64,000 bases of DNA from Chaetoderma sp. LZ-2023a (lineage: Eukaryota; Mollusca; Caudofoveata; Chaetodermatida; Chaetodermatidae). Position 1 is the stretch's first letter. Each line of letters opens with the position of its first letter. The DNA is taken from contig CM067359.1 in NCBI GenBank assembly GCA_034401795.1, forward strand, positions 143,226,233 through 143,290,232. The letters are read 5' to 3'. Shown here piece by piece: positions 47,357 through 57,209 of this stretch. A program made the position numbers and the translations under genes. Below the pieces are notes generated by a model that saw only the letters and a program-made list of their open reading frames with translations, was not told the origin of the DNA and searched no databases.

Positions 47357-48400
47357 GATGAACAAGTGGCCACCACCATGACACATACTACACAGCCATC
47401 TCCAGTGTTCCCCGAATTGCGGTGCACAGAGTGGAACACGGAGTAAATCGCTCATGAACACGCAACAGACGCGCAAACATGGAACATATACGCGTTGATC
47501 CAGGAGGGGTTAAGTCCCCCTAAAGAATCTGTTACACCACTTTCCGCTATGGCAAAATACTACTATCAGCGGTTTGGAGAGTGCCATATGCATGGTTACA
47601 TTCTCTACATTAACAACCGGATAGTGATCCCTGAGCGTTATCATAAAACCATACTAGAACAACTACATGATAGTGCTGGACACCTAGCCATCGAGCGGAC
47701 AATTGCCCGCATCAAACAGAGATTCCACTGGATCGGGATACGCGATAGTGTGAAAACATGGGTCGCGAAATGTGTCCCATGCCAAAGATGTGCTGTTGGC
47801 TAGCACCATTCCGCACCCTTACAAGTTAAAATTGTTGGTGCACCATGGGAGTGAGTGGCTATTGATGTGTTCAGACCCTTGAATATGACGGGTGAAGGAA
47901 ACAAGTACATCCTCATATTGCAGGATTATTTTACGAAGTGGGTAGAAGCATTTGCTTTGCCAGACCAAGAAGCATCCACAGGGGTGGAGGTCCTGACAAG
48001 CAATGTGTTCTGCCGATTCGGTGTGCCCTATGAACTGCACTCTGACCAAGGAAGTAATTTTGAGAGCCGGCTGATCTCCGAGCTCTGCAAATTGTTTCAT
48101 ATCATCAAAACAAGGACGACTCTGTATCACACCTGTAGTGACGGAATGGTGGAGAGGTTCAACTGAACTCTCGCGGAGATGCTCACTAAACAAACGCCTT
48201 GATTGTCGTGATTGGGACCTATGACTCCCATATGTGCTGATGGCATACCACACTTCGATACATTCCAGCATGGGTTATACCCCTGCTTGGTTAATGTTAG
48301 GCCGTGAATTAGCCTTGCCCCTCGATCTGGCCATGCCCAGAATTCCAGGAGAGAAAAATCCACCATCTCTCTAGGTAGAGCTCATGCGGCAGAGGATAGA
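47357..48400 (+). pseudogene. pol: E2 integrase (HHCC and D,D35E core)
   Basis: Integrase inserts the cDNA into host DNA. The zinc-binding domain has His codons at 47666 and 47681 (LHDSAGHLAIERTI) and Cys codons at 47771 and 47780 (KCVPCQRC). The catalytic core has Asp at 47864 (VAIDVFRPL), Asp at 48044 (LHSDQGSNFES) and Glu at 48152 (DGMVERFN). The last two are separated by exactly 35 residues, as in retroviral-type integrases. Stops interrupt the frame at 47801 (TAG), 47850 (TGA) and 48164 (TGA, expected CGA for Arg in FNRTL). After about 48170 the frame is scrambled, though TLAEML-like text remains. Confidence 0.9.
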
Positions 48401-49037
48401 ACAGACCCATGAGCTAGTAAGAGCAACATTATCCACTGCACACCAGCATCAGAAAACGTCGCCCGACTGGCGAGTGCATGGAGACCCATATTAGATGGCG
48501 GAAATGGTTTGAGTTCACGATTCGCGACATTCTGCAAACATGCCGAGTAAACTGAGTTACCAGTGGAAAGGCCCCTATGTGGTAGTAGGTAAGAAGTTGG
48601 ACTTGACCTACCATATCTGCGCCTCGGATGGCCTGACCTCAATCATCCACTTCGATCGACTTAAACCGTGTGTCAGTGATGACCCAGAGCCAGAGCCAGA
48701 GCTCGGACTGGGCATTCCACATGACACCGGTACCCAGACAGATGTCTCTACCAAAACAAGTATTACCGACGTTAGTCCAGAGCACCATGGTGCCAGTTCG
48801 ACCCCTCTCCTACCAACCCAGGAGTCCATTGAACATATGACTAATGCTGAGGATGATGACGAGATACATACTCTCCCTCCTCAGAGTGGGTCTACAAGAT
48901 CAGGGAAGTCGTATCTGAAGACTTACTCATTTGAGCTGTCCAAGGGGAAGGACGGAAAATTTGTTCTGCCGACCTCTTCCCATTTCCACCCACTTTATGC
49001 TATTACCCCAATTATAGTTACCACAAGCGAAAGCTGA
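48401..49037 (+). pseudogene. pol: E2 integrase C-terminus with GPY/F module
   Basis: A frame at 48540-49037 reads KLSYQWKGPYVVVGKKLDL, then SIIHFDRLKPC, the GPY/F module that follows the integrase core in many Gypsy clades and helps multimerisation. An acidic, low-complexity tail follows (DDPEPEPELGLG, HDTGTQTDVS, NAEDDDEIHTL) and ends at 49035. No chromodomain is recognised. The tail contains a TQT motif similar to that of the downstream ORF. Confidence 0.82.
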
Positions 49038-49500
49038 GGCTGCCCCGGGCCATGCTTCCTGTGGAGTGAAACATGTAATAAGTAGCATGGAAGTGAAGAG
49101 GCTTGATGAGGGCTTGGTTTGTTTTGAAGAACAGCAAAACTGCACAAGTCGGTGTACCCTTCCAAAGCACCAAATCACGAGACCACCCAAACTCCAAGGT
49201 GTGCCACATCCATTAGCACCACCACCCCCACTCCAACTCGTGTCTCTCATCTATGCCCCAAGTTCGGAGATTACCGGTCCTGTCCATTTCACACTCCACT
49301 CGTCGTTAACTGTCAATCTTCAGATATGAGAGAGTCAGCTGCTATAGAGGAGGTGGCATCCCGCACCACAGTCAAACACCCCCCCCCCCCCCCCACCCAC
49401 TGGTGGTGGACAGGGAAGCCACCTATTCAGCAGACTCTCGGCTCGTATATTCCTGGTACTTAAAAACTATAACAGAGTACCAACCGTTGTGTAACAGGAG
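49038..49500 (+). other. E2 post-pol region, proximal
   Basis: Shared with E1 from about 49210 onward (co-linear with 31165-31310). C-tract at 49380-49394. No supported ORF. Confidence 0.5.
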
Positions 49501-49950
49501 ATGACCCTCCCCATCCAAAGGGCATCTCTGACCACAACTGCCCTACCAATCCCCCGTGAGCAGTCAGAACATCACACCAAGACACTGAAAGCAGGAGCAT
49601 ACAGAACTCACTTGCCCGCAATTCATCATTGCGCAAATGCCACATACACACCCGGTTATAGAGAGGATATAACAGAGACATTCAACATCAACAACATCGT
49701 TAGCATACACCTGGCTTTTATAATCGAAAAAGTTAGAGACACCTTTGTCCGCAACATTCCCTCCTGCACTAATGCGGGAGGCTCACTACTTTCCGCAACC
49801 CGACTTTTCCAGAATAGAAACAGACTCAGCATTCCCCAGCTTGGAAACCTGGATCTAAGGAACAACACTGCCGTCATTTACAGTACGCGCTACACCCACC
49901 CCCACCACCCCACCCCACCCCCACCCCATGGAAACGGCATACGTAAATAG
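49501..49950 (+). CDS. E2 hypothetical ORF (149 codons)
   Basis: The frame contains TPGYREDITETFNINNIVSI, then HLAFIIEKVRDTFVRNIPSC and LSIPQLGNLDLRNN, with a Pro/His-rich end. E1 retains the same region in broken form (31360-31610, TEKVRHLF and IPQLRNLD readings). Conservation in two copies makes an ancient element ORF possible, but the similarity could equally reflect DNA-level homology of non-coding sequence. No known domain is recognised. Confidence 0.3.
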   Translation: MTLPIQRASLTTTALPIPREQSEHHTKTLKAGAYRTHLPAIHHCANATYTPGYREDITETFNINNIVSIHLAFIIEKVRDTFVRNIPSCTNAGGSLLSATRLFQNRNRLSIPQLGNLDLRNNTAVIYSTRYTHPHHPTPPPPHGNGIRK

Positions 49951-51362
49951 CTAAACCATCACACGTCAATCACATGTAATAACAGTCAATATTATTAAAA
50001 TAGCAAGATGCCCGCAGTCTGTCGTCTGTATCAAGTAGGATTTTATTACCGAACGGAAGATCGATAATTGGTTGATTCAAGTTATAACAGCACCCTTCGC
50101 GCTATAAATTAACTGTCCCGTCTCCGGACTCGGCCATTACAGAGTGAAATACATCATGTCGAATCAAGTTGACATCCCCCACATGCAGCTTCCCCGCCCC
50201 GCTGCCATAAAAATGGCACACCTCACAACAGCGCAAGAATCATCCGCAGATTAATAGCCATGCGTATCAATCAAATACTCCAACATGACAGAGACACAGA
50301 CACTCAGGATGACTGTATTCACAATCTTCATACGACGGTATTGTAAATTGTTAAACTGTGGCATGCACCGAGCTGTATTATAATAAAAATTAAGTTTGGT
50401 CTAGGTGAGGTGAGACTAGTACTACCCACAGAGGAGGATGCTTAGCAGTCCATCCACCCGGAAAATACCGTCCAGCTACACGGCGTCAGTAGACTTGGTT
50501 TCCACAAGACATTGAGCTGTTTAAACCAAACAGTAAATTACAAACAGCTATGCTGTCCTAATTTTGATTAAGAACATGACTATTCTACCGCGTATACAAA
50601 TCATTAGTGCGCGGGCTGATGAAGCAGCATCAAAACTTAGAAAGTATAACCTCATGGAGAATTTCAAATATTCTCTTACCTACATATTCCAGCCACCAAT
50701 CAACAAGGGCTGGAATAAACTTACTACACACAAGCGGCGGAGCATGTATAAGATCAAGCGCATATAAAGGGACGCTGTTCTGAGGAACAGAATAATGAAA
50801 ACATATATTTCCATTTTTCGCGGCAACTACAAACAGTCAGCATCATCAAAACTCCACCATTACATACAGATTGCCTAAGTTTCCGATCAACCACATGCTT
50901 TCAAAACAAGAATCATGTGATCATCAAGTAAATTGGATCAAAGGCTATAAACAAAAGAACCGCCCTGCACATATCCACCACAGCGTGATGGAGGAGGCGA
51001 GAGGTGGTGATTCGGGGCCAGGCTACTGACGTCATCATGCTCTCCCAAACCCCATCAGGCATTCCAGCCTGAAATTGGAACCCGCGAGTTTATAAGCATC
51101 CAACTTGAAAAACCGCTTCACGCTAAACAAAAGATGAGCTTCCACAGGAATAAGTAGTTCAGGTTTTTAACGTTGATCGGAGACTCGATTTTCCGCTGAG
51201 TGGGGGATGAAAGCGGCTATCCTTCCATCTTATATTTATATTTGCCTTCTTTACATGAAGGAAATATATAATCCGACTCCAGGAGAATTAAAATTAAATA
51301 TTTCCATATTTGGCGGGATTGACTCACCCTAAAACTTTCGGATGTGGTCATCCACCCTCCTG
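49951..51362 (+). other. E2 long non-coding segment after pol
   Basis: Co-linear with E1 31810-37330 once the solo LTR and SINE insertions are removed. A 67-codon open frame at 50564-50767 lies in a part absent from E1 and has no support. Confidence 0.5.
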
Positions 51363-51385
51363 TGACGTCGCCAAAGAGTATAAAA
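51363..51385 (+). promoter_or_regulatory. Internal CRE + TATA promoter in E2
   Basis: tgacgtcg (51363-51370) is followed after 8 bp by tataaaa (51379-51385) and aggagg, nearly the same core as the LTR promoters (tgacgtca, 7 bp, tataaaaggag). Downstream text gtgcgcactgaaactt resembles gtgcagaactgagact of the E1 LTR. It lies about 208 bp before the first ATG of the zinc-finger ORF, so it may drive a separate mRNA. There is no ATTGG pair, unlike the LTR. Confidence 0.6.
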
Positions 51386-51592
51386 GGAGGAAAGTGCGCA
51401 CTGAAACTTCATCTTCCCGTCAAACTCGACACTAGGAAGATCGAGCATTAGGCTACTTTCATGTCGCAAACCAAACTCTGCTGTTTTCTTATTATTACTT
51501 TATTATCTATTATATTGGCAAGGAAAGTTATGAAGAGTTAAGCTTAAATTAGGTTAGTGCGGTTCCACAAAGCCCCATCATGCGGGAATAAT

Positions 51593-51973
51593 ATGTCGCT
51601 TGTGGAAGATCTCGCCTTGTCCGACAGCTCGGAAGAATCGGCGCCTGCTCATCTCGGAAAGAAATATCCGTGTACAGCCTTACAGAACAACAGACAGCCA
51701 TGCAAGCATGTGTTTTCCAGAAACTCGGACTTGACTCTTCACGTCAATCTCAACCATTTATTGCAAAGAGCATTTTGTGCGGACTGCAAGTACCTGTATT
51801 CAGCTACTCAGTATGGTGTAACACACTCGTTATCTTTTAAACATCATGTATTAGTTGTGACATTAAAACCGGGTGAACAGAATGAGGATATCCTTGCTCC
51901 ACATTTCGAAAGTATACTTTCAGCTACCGTGATTCCAACGGGGAAAATGGCCAAAACAAAACACACCAAATGA
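51593..51973 (+). CDS. E2 zinc-finger accessory ORF
   Basis: 126 codons from ATG 51593 (MSLVEDLALSDSSEESAP) to TGA 51971. An acidic Ser-rich start is followed by a C2H2-like finger: Cys, nine residues, Cys, then KHVFSRNSDLTL, His, four residues, His (HVNLNH). A second candidate finger FCADC...HSLSFKHH follows after about 8 residues. The end is Lys-rich (GKMAKTKHTK). Placement after an internal TATA box and before the Thr-rich ORF suggests that the two form one gene, since the second frame opens at about 51936, before this one stops. It is absent from E1 by deletion. I know no Gypsy accessory gene with this make-up. Possible roles: DNA or RNA binding, regulator of the element. Confidence 0.55.
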   Translation: MSLVEDLALSDSSEESAPAHLGKKYPCTALQNNRQPCKHVFSRNSDLTLHVNLNHLLQRAFCADCKYLYSATQYGVTHSLSFKHHVLVVTLKPGEQNEDILAPHFESILSATVIPTGKMAKTKHTK

Positions 51974-52892
51974 CGACAAACTGACTCCGCAATTAGCTAG
52001 ACCTTCGACATCATCAACACAGCCACCCAGCATCAGCGCTCCAGTACCCATCACCACAGTATCGGCAGCACCAACAAGAACAGCACCAGCAGCACCCGCA
52101 GCATCGGTATTTACACCAACTGTAGTTTCCGCACAGGCAGCACCCGCAGTGACAACACTGACAGCACGCAGCACCACCACAGCATCCGCATCCGTAATAG
52201 GCCAGCCAATATCACTGGTAATAACAACTCCCGTGAAGATATCCGAACCAGGTTTACAGAACATTTCCGATTGTTCAATATCTCCGTGCAGTTTAGTAAT
52301 AGACGAGGAGATCAGCCTCATGGAAGCCGTCCTCACCAGCACCGCACCTCAGACCAGCACACCGACATCCACGGGCAGCACCATCCTTCCAATAGATCCT
52401 GCCATTAGAAAGACAACTACGCTGAACAGACCATATTCGGGAAAGCGCAGATTGGCTCATCAACCAGAGATGTGTGCGGTTCCCAGGACGTCCGTGAGCA
52501 AGTTAATCAAGGCTGGGAAAATAAGAAAGTCATCCACAATCACTGAAGCAGCATCGACGCACAGCATCATAGCATCAGTTAGCCACCCGGCAGCCAGCAC
52601 CACCACCACCACCACCGCCACAACAACAGTGATGTCAGCAATCTCAGCACAGCCACCAGTCAGAACTACACCCGTCATCGTCACCACCACCACTAGCGCA
52701 TCCGTAGATACATCAGCAGCTTCATCCAACCTAAGTACCACCGACCTAGGCCACATAGATGAGATTTTGGCATCGGAGGACCACCCACCACGACCGTCCA
52801 GTACGAGTCGTGGAACCCAGACTCGCTGGGGAAATTTCTCTGCGAACGTTTGTGGACATTATTGCCGAGGATGCGGCAGAATGTGTGAATAG
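51936..52892 (+). CDS. E2 Thr/Ser/Pro-rich ORF with RGTQT motif
   Basis: This frame is shifted relative to the zinc-finger ORF and overlaps its last 12 codons. About 318 codons are open with no early ATG, so translation would need a frameshift, splicing or repair of an indel. Conserved with E1: SASVIGQPISLVIT, VIDEEISLME, IRKTTTLNRPYSGKRR, and near the C-terminus STSRGTQTRWGNFSANVCG, followed by a Cys-rich end (HYCRGCGRMC). The rest is low-complexity Thr/Ser/Ala. R-x-TQT is the canonical core of LC8 (dynein light chain) binding sites. Low-complexity sequence can give long chance frames, but the block conservation argues for coding. Confidence 0.5.
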   Translation, partial: QRGKWPKQNTPNDDKLTPQLARPSTSSTQPPSISAPVPITTVSAAPTRTAPAAPAASVFTPTVVSAQAAPAVTTLTARSTTTASASVIGQPISLVITTPVKISEPGLQNISDCSISPCSLVIDEEISLMEAVLTSTAPQTSTPTSTGSTILPIDPAIRKTTTLNRPYSGKRRLAHQPEMCAVPRTSVSKLIKAGKIRKSSTITEAASTHSIIASVSHPAASTTTTTTATTTVMSAISAQPPVRTTPVIVTTTTSASVDTSAASSNLSTTDLGHIDEILASEDHPPRPSSTSRGTQTRWGNFSANVCGHYCRGCGRMCE

Positions 52893-53787
52893 GTGTGCGG
52901 AAAATGGAACACATTTTATTATTTTTGAAATATTTTTCTTATTATACCTGTTTTTATAATCGAAACCCAGTCCCTTGGCTGACTACGGTCATCCTACACA
53001 GCTACACAAAACTCTTGCATAGCTGTGTTTCACAAAAATAATCGCCGCGGATACCTGTGTTGTAAACATGTTGTGTGCGACATAAGTACGCAGCACACCA
53101 TAGTGAATGTCTTACTCCCGTCATGCCATCCCAGCTATTGCTGGGCTGCCTGACGAACTAGTTTTCTTTACTTTATTAAAATATTATTTTTCTTATTATT
53201 TCTCTTCTCGCGTCAGTACATCGAGACGGATTGTGGATAGCGAGAGCTATCCGTGTGGACTCGCCAAAATGGGCTGCATTGTATGCATTCCCTAATATAT
53301 CTGTCATGCATACGTAATTACACATATACTGTCATATTCATATTGTACTACTGTATGTTTTAATATATATATATATATATATTTTTCTTATACTTTTATA
53401 GCTATATATGATTAAGGTACATTGGAGCTTTGGGCGTTCTCGGCGGAAATATGAGTATCCATCACCGAGAGAATGCCCATGCGAGCTATTGTTTTAGCCA
53501 AATCATGAAGTAAAATAAATAAAAGCATGCACTACGAAATAAAACAAACAAAAAAAGACCTGAAAAAATAATTCCCAGTCAAAAATGAAAACTAAAAGTA
53601 TGCCTCCCTCCCGAACTCTTTTGCACCTCTATGTGCACTTCTCTGATAACTACGTGTCTCTCACGTCACTACTCCTCTCGGCTACGCGCCTACACAGGAA
53701 GTCCATAATTCCCGCCTAGCGTGCTCCCATGTGTTCGATCCGTGATGCGATGATCGTTTGTCATGGGTGTCAAACTAGGAGGGGTGC
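52893..53787 (+). other. E2 3' untranslated region and polypurine tract
   Basis: Contains ggctgactacggtcatccta (shared with E1 38340) and a short TA run at 53361-53381. It ends with the purine-rich aggaggggtgc (53777-53787) immediately before the LTR start TGTATCACGG, the expected plus-strand primer position. Confidence 0.65.
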
Positions 53788-54266
53788 TGTATCACGGATC
53801 AACCGGATGGGTACGAACCGTCCCAGCTAGGCTTGATATGGGACGACCGCCCCGGGTGCGTTCCAAGCAAGCCCTCCTCAGTAGGATAGTATGCGTGTAT
53901 AAAGCCCTATGAGATTTCGTTAAAACGGCTACGTCCGTAAGAACACATAACGCGCATGCGCGCGCGTCAGAGCTTCCCTGACAACACGTGTCAGTATTGG
54001 GAGAGAGTGTATGCTTATAGTGTACCGAGTTGGTACTGGTGATTTCTTCAAATCACACTATTCTCGTCGTTCTTGGTACCAGGACCGGAATGAAATGATT
54101 CCAGAACTTTTTACCTTTTTAAAATCGGACCAGAAATAGCAGAGTTATCGTTAAATGGCTCACTTAAATTATCTTTAAAATGTTGCTTTGATGTCGTAAT
54201 CGCGTGTATGTATTAAATGAATAGGGAATGCACTGTTCACGTGATCGACACGTCACCATTTCTAGC

Positions 54267-54341
54267 TGCATACTGATTGGCTACTGCTCGCCTGCTGATT
54301 GGATGGAGCGTCCTGCCTCTGACGTCACAAGTAGTATAAAA
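54267..54341 (+). promoter_or_regulatory. E2 3' LTR promoter
   Basis: Two ATTGG boxes (gattggctac at 54274, gattggatgg at 54297), CRE tgacgtca at 54320-54327, a gap of 7 bp and TATAAAA at 54335-54341. The intact CRE and CCAAT pair imply cAMP/CREB-type and NF-Y-type input, by known binding preferences of these factor families. Confidence 0.8.
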
Positions 54342-54547
54342 GGAGCCCGAAATCGAGAATCGAGAACACTTCGGCGTGGAAGCCAACAGTCAGCAAGACT
54401 GCTTGACCAGCGCAAAGCAAGACGTGGGAGAACTGCTAACTGACTGTGGTACCTACACCGCAGCAGTGCCATTCAGAATTGAGATCTGGGTCGGTAAGCA
54501 GTCTTGGACATCCGCGATAGGAATGTTGGAAGCTCCCGGATAGCCAA

Positions 54548-54571
54548 GGGGGGGGGGGGGGGGGGGGGGGG
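54548..54571. repeat. Poly-G tract (24 G)
   Basis: An uninterrupted G run between the promoter and poly(A) signal of the E2 3' LTR. The E1 LTR has no such run at this point. The length may be affected by sequencing. Confidence 0.9.
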
Positions 54572-57209
54572 CAAAATAAATTAATATAAGAACTCCCGTT
54601 TCCGGAATGTTCACAGAGGAGTGTCCTGCAGATGGGCCTTGCAGGCTCAATGTAATTCTATGGGATGTGGAGCTGAGGTGATTCTTGGTGGATAACTCGC
54701 CGGATCTTCCAGACCATGCTAAAAAGTGGTATCAAATTTCCACGCAGCATGTCGCGTGTGTTAATTAACTTTTAGACCACAGTCTGGTGGGACTCTGCTT
54801 GGTGCGTCGCAAGAGCTATGCGACGTATCCCGCATCGTGTACCCAGTTTAATGTACATGTATATTTAATTACAACTGTAGCCCTCCTCGTTAATGGGCAA
54901 CTTTCAAACCACCGTCGCCGGATGGAAACTTTATAAGAAACTGTGTAAATTATGTATCAGTTATTCTGACTGTCTAGTGGACATCTTCCTATAACCGTTC
55001 TTCTTCACCGTCTTGTGAGTGAGCCGCATCAACAGTCTGCTTGCGGAAATCTTCGCTGCATTCGGGAGCATGCCATCTCGCACTACTCAACTGTAGCGTG
55101 TCTATTTCCATGATTTATTAACTCTTACTGTACCGATGGCCAATTGGTACTCAAGTAACTATACTATTGTACATTTCATTATTTCCGTACTAGGTACTAA
55201 TGACTAAGAGGTACCTACCCAGTCTTTCCGACCGCATTTTTTATATTTTCTTTTTCATACTGTATTATCTTGATTTCCGTGTGCTTATAACTAACGAGCA
55301 CTGTAAGGTCCTATGACCTGATATACTGTTAGCACTGTATTAGTTAGTTATGAATATGGCAAGTAGCCATCCTAGTTGTTATGATTTGTTTATATATAAA
55401 AACTCTAGGATGCAGTACGCTAGGTTATACTATACAGCAACATTATATCCGCATCACTATATTCCCCCAGCATCAATTTTACACCGAGGTCACTGATCAT
55501 GCTCACCATGCTCGAGCCTGACAGTGACCGACTAAACCTGGCTATTCTAGCTCGATAGGATAGGTTTAAAGTGGTTAGGGACAATGTCTCTGTAAGAGAC
55601 ACATTGTGTACGCCTCTTTTCAGGCTGTAGTGGATATGTAACACCACGCACCAGCTAGATTGTGTAAAATTGGCCAATTACCGTAGGGCCTCTTATTAAT
55701 ATCGAGTGATTGTCTCTTTCTGCGCTCCTCCAGCCTCATGGCTTAATAATCGTCTGGACTCCCGATCGACTCGTTGGCAGGATCCGACCTTGGGAATCTA
55801 TTGGGGTTTCCGAGTGGTGATAACTAGTGTCGATTTGCATACATTTCACCTGTATCTTCCGATACCAGTTAGTTTAGATTTCCCAGCCAATGTAGGAAGC
55901 ACTGCAAAAAGAAATTATATGTAAAAACCGGCCTGCAGTGCATCTCTGGGTATTCTGGAGCTTATAACCCTAATGACAGGTACAAATGTTAATTCCGTAA
56001 CACACGGGTGACGGATGAGACGCGGATCTCCATCCAACTCGGTGTAGTTACTGGGTGAGGTCTTAGAACCCACCACGCCCTCACGGGAAGGTCACTAGCG
56101 ATGAATATCTGTCTCTTAGCCCCCACCATAAATGATATTGCGCTTTCTAAATCACTTATGTGAACTGTAACTTGTCCTAGTGATGTTATATGTGTTTGCG
56201 GGACGATGGTGACCATATTGTCATATGATTCGGGAGCTATTGCTCCGTAACATGTATGCATGCTGTCTTTCTGAGGAAGATGCTATGCCGGGCAGCCTTT
56301 GGAAAGCCGGGCATCTTCACAAGTTAGATATTGTGTCTAAAGATAGGTAGGATTCGCTGCCATTTGCGGCCAAAGCTTGGAAACGTATCTAATAACTAAA
56401 CAGCAGGTTAAAATGTAGCAGAAAGCCCACATAAATAAAGCGCCAACTACCAATACAGTATCTTTGGACCTACATAAGACGGTGACCTATGAATTCCTCA
56501 GAAGTCATCCAACCCGTCTTCATGTAAACCAGTGTGCATCACATTAATTATGGCTTCACTAGGATTGACCAGCACTTAGACTTTTGTTTGAACAAAAGAG
56601 TGGCCCTTTTTGCCAGCTCTTTTCCTCTGCTTCGGCGTTGAAGGCATTTTCCTGTGACGGAGGCCCGCGAGGCACTTTCCTCTAGCAATAATAATATTTT
56701 GTTATTATTAGGGGTATAATTGGTTTATATTAAACTATTCAAGTGGCCTCGTTGTGATGCTCCCTTGCGGGGATACCTCTGCGGATTTACGAATCTGTGT
56801 AGTACCTTCGGCAAGCCCACATAGAAAGAACACCAAGTGGCTATATGCAGTATGCACTCTACTATTTTGCTCACTGACTATCAGACGAGTAGTATTGTTT
56901 GTATAGTTATTATTTTTTAATTATATCATTATGTCCAGACTTTTAAATTAGTCAATGGACTGACATACCGGTGACATGAACAGTTGGACGAGACCATGAG
57001 GTTCAATTTTGGTGGCAATGGTCGCACGGCCCCATTGGAACGTGATCGTTCCACCGGCTCTAGAGGCTGGTCTTTGTACCTTCCGGAGTCGCGATACGGG
57101 ATCCGTAACCCAGAGAACTGTAGCTAACCAGCCCCCCTGTGCATCCTGTACATGCGGTGCAAAGGAGTGGAGCAACATGATGGACCAGCGTGTACCACCG
57201 CGAGCTACA

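Larger units (their letters stand above)
53788..57209 (+). mobile_element. E2 3' LTR, complete (3.42 kb)
   Basis: Starts TGTATCACGGATC and ends CGCGAGCTACA, giving TGTA...TACA termini. It is the most complete LTR here, with U3 of about 0.55 kb, R with AATAAA at 54575, and a very long remainder of about 2.6 kb. A 24-G homopolymer sits just before the poly(A) signal (54548-54571). The element flanks gctgg (before 40293) and ttagg (after 57209) may be a diverged 5-bp target duplication of ctagg. Three open frames of 60-90 codons in it show no motif. Confidence 0.85.

Noticed and set aside
48540..49037. Chromodomain at the integrase C-terminus
   Set aside because: Only the GPY/F module is visible; the tail is acidic and low-complexity without the aromatic cage pattern of chromodomains.
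49501..53300. env-like gene between pol and the 3' LTR of E2
   Set aside because: I looked for a signal peptide, furin-type site, fusion peptide or membrane anchor and saw none; the ORFs there are zinc-finger and Thr/Ser-rich instead.
54228..54650. Open frames within the E2 3' LTR on both strands
   Set aside because: They lie across the promoter, R region and poly-G tract, and are not kept in the E1 or solo LTR copies.
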